A DNA stretch of 64,000 nt from Neckera pumila (taxonomy: Eukaryota; Streptophyta; Bryopsida; Hypnales; Neckeraceae): assembly GCA_963969595.1 (NCBI GenBank), contig OZ018417.1, forward strand, positions 7,194,501-7,258,500, read 5' to 3'. The notes under the pieces are model-generated. The model saw nothing but the letters and a program-made list of their open reading frames with translations, had not been told where the DNA came from and did no database searches. Position 1 is the first letter of the stretch; each line of letters starts with the position of its first letter. Below are positions 60,601 to 64,000 of the stretch, piece after piece. The position numbers and the translations under genes are program-made.

Positions 60601-61232
60601 CCACGTCACTCATTATATGGTAAGTTCTAAACATGCATGGTAACTTTTTTTCAGGGTTGATGTTGGAATTAAAATGGAAGTTATGCTTTCCGAGGTTTAG
60701 GGAATACAGTTGCGTACTGCTAAAGTAACTAAACCATTTCTAAATGATTCAGATTTAGGGTGCCATTTCCTTAAGGATGTGTGACTAATTTGGGTCATTT
60801 TTGTCTTTGTAGCATAACCTTGTGCGGCATGGTCCATGGTATGTGCAAACATATGGGAGCCTAGCTGTTTGGAACAACCAAGGGATGGAAAAATCCCATC
60901 ATGCAGCGAAGGCGGCTAATCAACATCACACTCAACATGGTGGCACTAAAGATAGAACAAGTGCCATCGTGCAGCAATATCAACATTGGTACAGAAACAT
61001 TCAACATAGGTTTGCAAAGAAGGTGGACTTGCTGGAATCAAGGAACATCAAGACAGTGCACAATGACCCTACAATGGCTGCCGAGTTGCAGAAGAAGAGG
61101 ATGGCCTATATTACATCAAACAGGCTGGATGCAGCTAGAAGGTCGAGGGAGAATAGAGCACGAAAAGGGAGAGCTTGGCTGAGAGTAGGAGCAGAGGAGG
61201 GTGTTGAAGACAATGACATGAACAACCTCTAG
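57604..61232 (+). pseudogene. DDE-type transposase of an unnamed superfamily, decayed
   Basis: Reading starts at MALQDVTNKEKG (57604). The following coiled coil is broken in frame by TAG (58096-58098), TGA (58132-58134 region) and TAG (near 58315), and by a frameshift at the A10 run 58353-58362. Further exons are clean: to 58838, 59182 to about 59436, 59530-60619 and 60813-61232, with GT-AG junctions at 58838/59182 and 60619/60813; the 59436/59530 join is unclear. Conserved spots suggestive of a DDE core are LKMDEAEIVHGRKF, HICTLHALTRMMEK and GSLAVWNNQGMEKSHHAAK (the E of QGMEK as the third acid). I relate it to large uncharacterised transposases with a QGLEK-type motif known in animals and plants; this is from memory and is inference. 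The C-terminus is basic. Confidence 0.6.
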
Positions 61233-61646
61233 AATCGGAGTAGTGAAGCAAGGTGGTTGTTGACAATATACTTGAATTAGACGGACCATGTAGAAGCATC
61301 TGACGTGTAGGAGTTTAGTAACGTTGAAATCACTAAATGTTAACATTACATATTCAAGAATGAAAAACGTTCAAAACTATCCATTTTTACAACTGTCACT
61401 TGTAAGAGCTTTACATGCTTATAACATTGAGCGTGATAGTGCAAGTTTGAAGTATGTTAAACTTAAAGTATACTAGGAACACTACTTTGGACCAGTCCCC
61501 ATTTGAAATCCTGCAGCATTCAGCCATTGTTAGGTTTCTTCTTGATGGAGATCTCCTCCCCATGTCCAATTGAAAGATTGAATTCACTCTGTCTTGATGA
61601 TAAAGCTCCATCTCGAAGTATTTGGAAGTTGGTGGTATGGAAGCTC
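61233..61646. other. Tail-to-tail spacer
   Basis: Separates the transposase relic from the convergent RING gene. No ORF or terminal repeat was recognised. Confidence 0.5.
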
Positions 61647-63346
61647 TCACGTCATTGGTGGTATGGAAGGTAGGCTCAGCTCCCCACCCTTCACTTCTTC
61701 GAGACCTGGCTCCATGACTGCAAGACATACAATGCATGTTTAGGTATTCATGAACTAAGAAAAAAAGAAGCATGCTTAGCCAGAGAGGTAAGTGGAATCA
61801 GCTCACCTGTCTTTAGGGGTGCTTGGGCCTCCAGCCTTTTTTTCATGTTGGCAACATCCTGCTCCATTTGGGATGTAAGGGGAACCCCGAATTGAGCCAT
61901 CCAAGCTCTACAGAATGCGGTCTCACAACAAGGACACGTATATTTATTCTCTTCCAGCAACAAGGCAATGCATATAGGGTGAAAGCCACAACCACAAGAA
62001 GCGATGATCACAGCCTGTGCTACAAAACCTTTCTTCTTACAACTTGCACAGAATTTGGGTCCTGTAATCGACAATGGAGGTTCAGAACGAGTTGTTGGAT
62101 ATATAAAAAGAGCTCTGGGTCGCATTGCAAAGGAAGAACCTTTGAGCTTCCGAAACTTCTCTGCGGCGTTGGCAACACACGTTTTGGAATGCGCAAGTGC
62201 CTTCAGTGCCTCAGGATATGCTGAAGCTCGAATGGCCCGTATGGAGTCAAGTGATTTCACGTGCATGTCCCTTGTTGAAATCAATTTGTCCACCAATTGT
62301 TGTCCCTCCCTCAACTTCGCCATGGCACTCTCGTGCGTGCCTTGGCGTTGCATCGCCTTAGCCTCGTCAACCAAAGCCTTATACTGCTCGTTTAGGGCCC
62401 GTTCATCTCTCTCTACGGCAACCAGAGCCTCGCTTGATTCTTGCATTGCCTTCAAGAGCAAGTCGCTGGAGGTTCTAGCTTCTTCCGCTAGTTTCAAGAA
62501 TCCACGCAATTCGCTTTCCGCCTTTGCTAGTGCGGAAGAACTTGTCCTTCTATGTGAATGTCTCTTGCTACTTTCGTGCCACCTAGACCTCGGAGACCTG
62601 GTAGAAATAGTTGTAGGCATAGGCAATTGACTGCCGGTTGTGCTCTCAAGAGGTCGGTAGTTTAGAGCTACTGCTGCGCACAAAGTAGAAAGTTGTTGGC
62701 GCATTGCTACAGGACCTAGTTTGTGTTGGTTTTGGCTCTTCTGCTCCATTCGCACCTTGCGCCTTTTGACTGCCTCTTTCACCCAGTCTATTTCAACCTT
62801 GTGTATGAACGTGGCAAAGCAAGCGCGTAAGAACCTCAAAGAAAAGGAGTCGTTGCAAGGCTGCCCTCCATACACTTGCTGATAGAGTTCTAGAAATTGC
62901 GCCGCTTGGGCATTGTCTATTGACAATGCCATTGGAAATCTGTACTTATCACCTGGCTGGTGTTTCCACTTCTCCTGGATCTCGATGTCAGTAACTCCCG
63001 TATTCTGCAATACTTGGTCTACTAGAATGCCACGGGAGCAGAGACCAACGACAGTGCCAAAGAATTGCTCATCGTACACACCATGACGACCTTGAAGCAC
63101 GGGTGCAACAGCGCACATGTGCTGCTTCAGCAATTCCGGAATTCCTTCCATTGGAATAGGCTCTTGGAATTCGTCACTGGTAACGTCTATTGCGATGTTT
63201 CCAGCGTTGTCATCATCGTCAGGGACCACATCCTCGATCGAATTGCGTGGTATGGAATTACGATCCTCCGTGCCCATTCCCCCATCTTCTACGTGCAGCC
63301 TTCTCCTCCTCGCAGCACAAGCTCGAGTGTTTCTTCCGGGACTCAT
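61647..63346 (-). CDS. RING-finger protein with coiled coil (mobile-element associated)
   Basis: Two exons, 61807-63346 and 61647-61717, with an 89-bp GT-AG intron, encode 536 residues without a break. An acidic N-terminus is followed by a conserved-looking globular part (VYDEQFFGTVVGLCSRG, then YRFPMALSIDNAQAAQFLEL), a basic Ser/Arg stretch with RSPRSRWHESSKRHSHRR, a long coiled coil (about 245-400) and a RING-type domain: CASC at 433-436, CGCGFHPIC at 451-459 and CPCC at 471-474. The zinc ligands C-x2-C...C-x-C...H-x2-C...C-x2-C suggest E3 ubiquitin-ligase activity (inference). It converges with the transposase relic and may belong to the same element, but being intact it could also be a host gene. 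I do not recognise the family. Confidence 0.75.
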
Positions 63347-64000
63347 GGATCACGATGAAAAAGCCTTGATTCAACAAAAATGTCCTATTCGCAATGGGAG
63401 CTAGCAAGCAGCCGGTGAGATTGCTCCAAAACCGATTGACAAAGGGCGCCCAGAACACTCCCATACAAGCTTAGTCCCCGATTGCTTGTTGTATGTCATG
63501 ACGGTGACTGTCAATCAAAGAATGGTAGAGACCCCATACCGTCGACCATCAAAGGCATGATGGTGCTACTGAATGCCTGTACTCAGTGCGTTGACAACAA
63601 GCCTCATCATATGGAAAGGCTATTAATGATGCCTCTAATCACTGAATGGTTCAAACATGTCACAGATCTCTCATAAATCAGCTGATTTGAGTAATCATAG
63701 TCGGGTGTTGTAAGAATTTTAGTCAAGTGGAAATGCCCAACACTTTATAGTATGTTGTGGCTTAGCTAGATTTATTTTGACCTAGTTTCCAATAGATGTT
63801 TCGAACAACAAAATAGATAATAGAATTGAACAAAATTAGAATTGGTTGCTTCCTTGAAATAGATTGGGCAAGTCCAATGATGCATACAGAATTTTAGTTT
63901 CAAAAAACCAAACTCCATTTGCAATGAATTTGTTCAATTAAAATTTGTGGTTTTACATAATAATTGATTAAAATTTATTGGTAATGCAATTTTATAATTC
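63347..64000. other. Non-coding right margin
   Basis: Contains the upstream region of the RING gene and AT-rich sequence. No gene or terminal repeat was recognised. Confidence 0.5.

Overview
The window looks like nuclear DNA of a streptophyte, most likely a seed-free land plant or a charophyte. It is AT-rich, its genes are split by many GT-AG introns that keep phase, and it carries a plant-type alpha/beta hydrolase and a LEA_2 membrane protein. A multi-exon gene with an axonemal-dynein-light-chain-like motif and an EF-hand suggests a lineage with flagellated sperm. The species cannot be named from the sequence. No rRNA, tRNA or CRISPR array was seen.

Layout. 1-7.7 kb is non-coding and packed with small inverted-repeat elements. 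7.8-13.5 kb holds the ten-exon hydrolase gene. 16.8-29.0 kb is one complete 12.17-kb Mutator-like element, bounded by a perfect 10-bp target duplication and by terminal arrays of 7-bp GAGCNNN repeats. It carries two divergent genes: a MULE transposase (minus strand) and a 13-exon gene (plus strand) that I read as a ParB-like domain joined to a beta-class amino-methyltransferase-like domain. 29-38.8 kb is repeat-rich non-coding DNA. The LEA_2 gene lies at 38.8-40.1 kb and the putative ciliary gene at 41.7-51.1 kb. 51.9-63.4 kb is a second mobile-element zone: a broken DUF7869-type gene fused to a MITE end, a decayed methyltransferase-like gene, a decayed DDE-type transposase, and an intact RING-finger gene.

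The strongest candidate for an undescribed system is the Mutator-like element. Its second gene combines what look like DNA-binding (ParB-like) and DNA-methyltransferase folds and shares a divergent intergenic region with the transposase. A second, weaker methyltransferase-like gene sits beside an unrelated transposase at 54.7-57 kb, so two transposon lineages here may each carry a DNA-modification-like partner. Both MULE genes have one nonsense codon each, explicable by C-to-T change at CG or CHG sites, so this copy is probably recently inactivated by host methylation. Domain names for unfamiliar genes rest on motif reading only; no database search was run.
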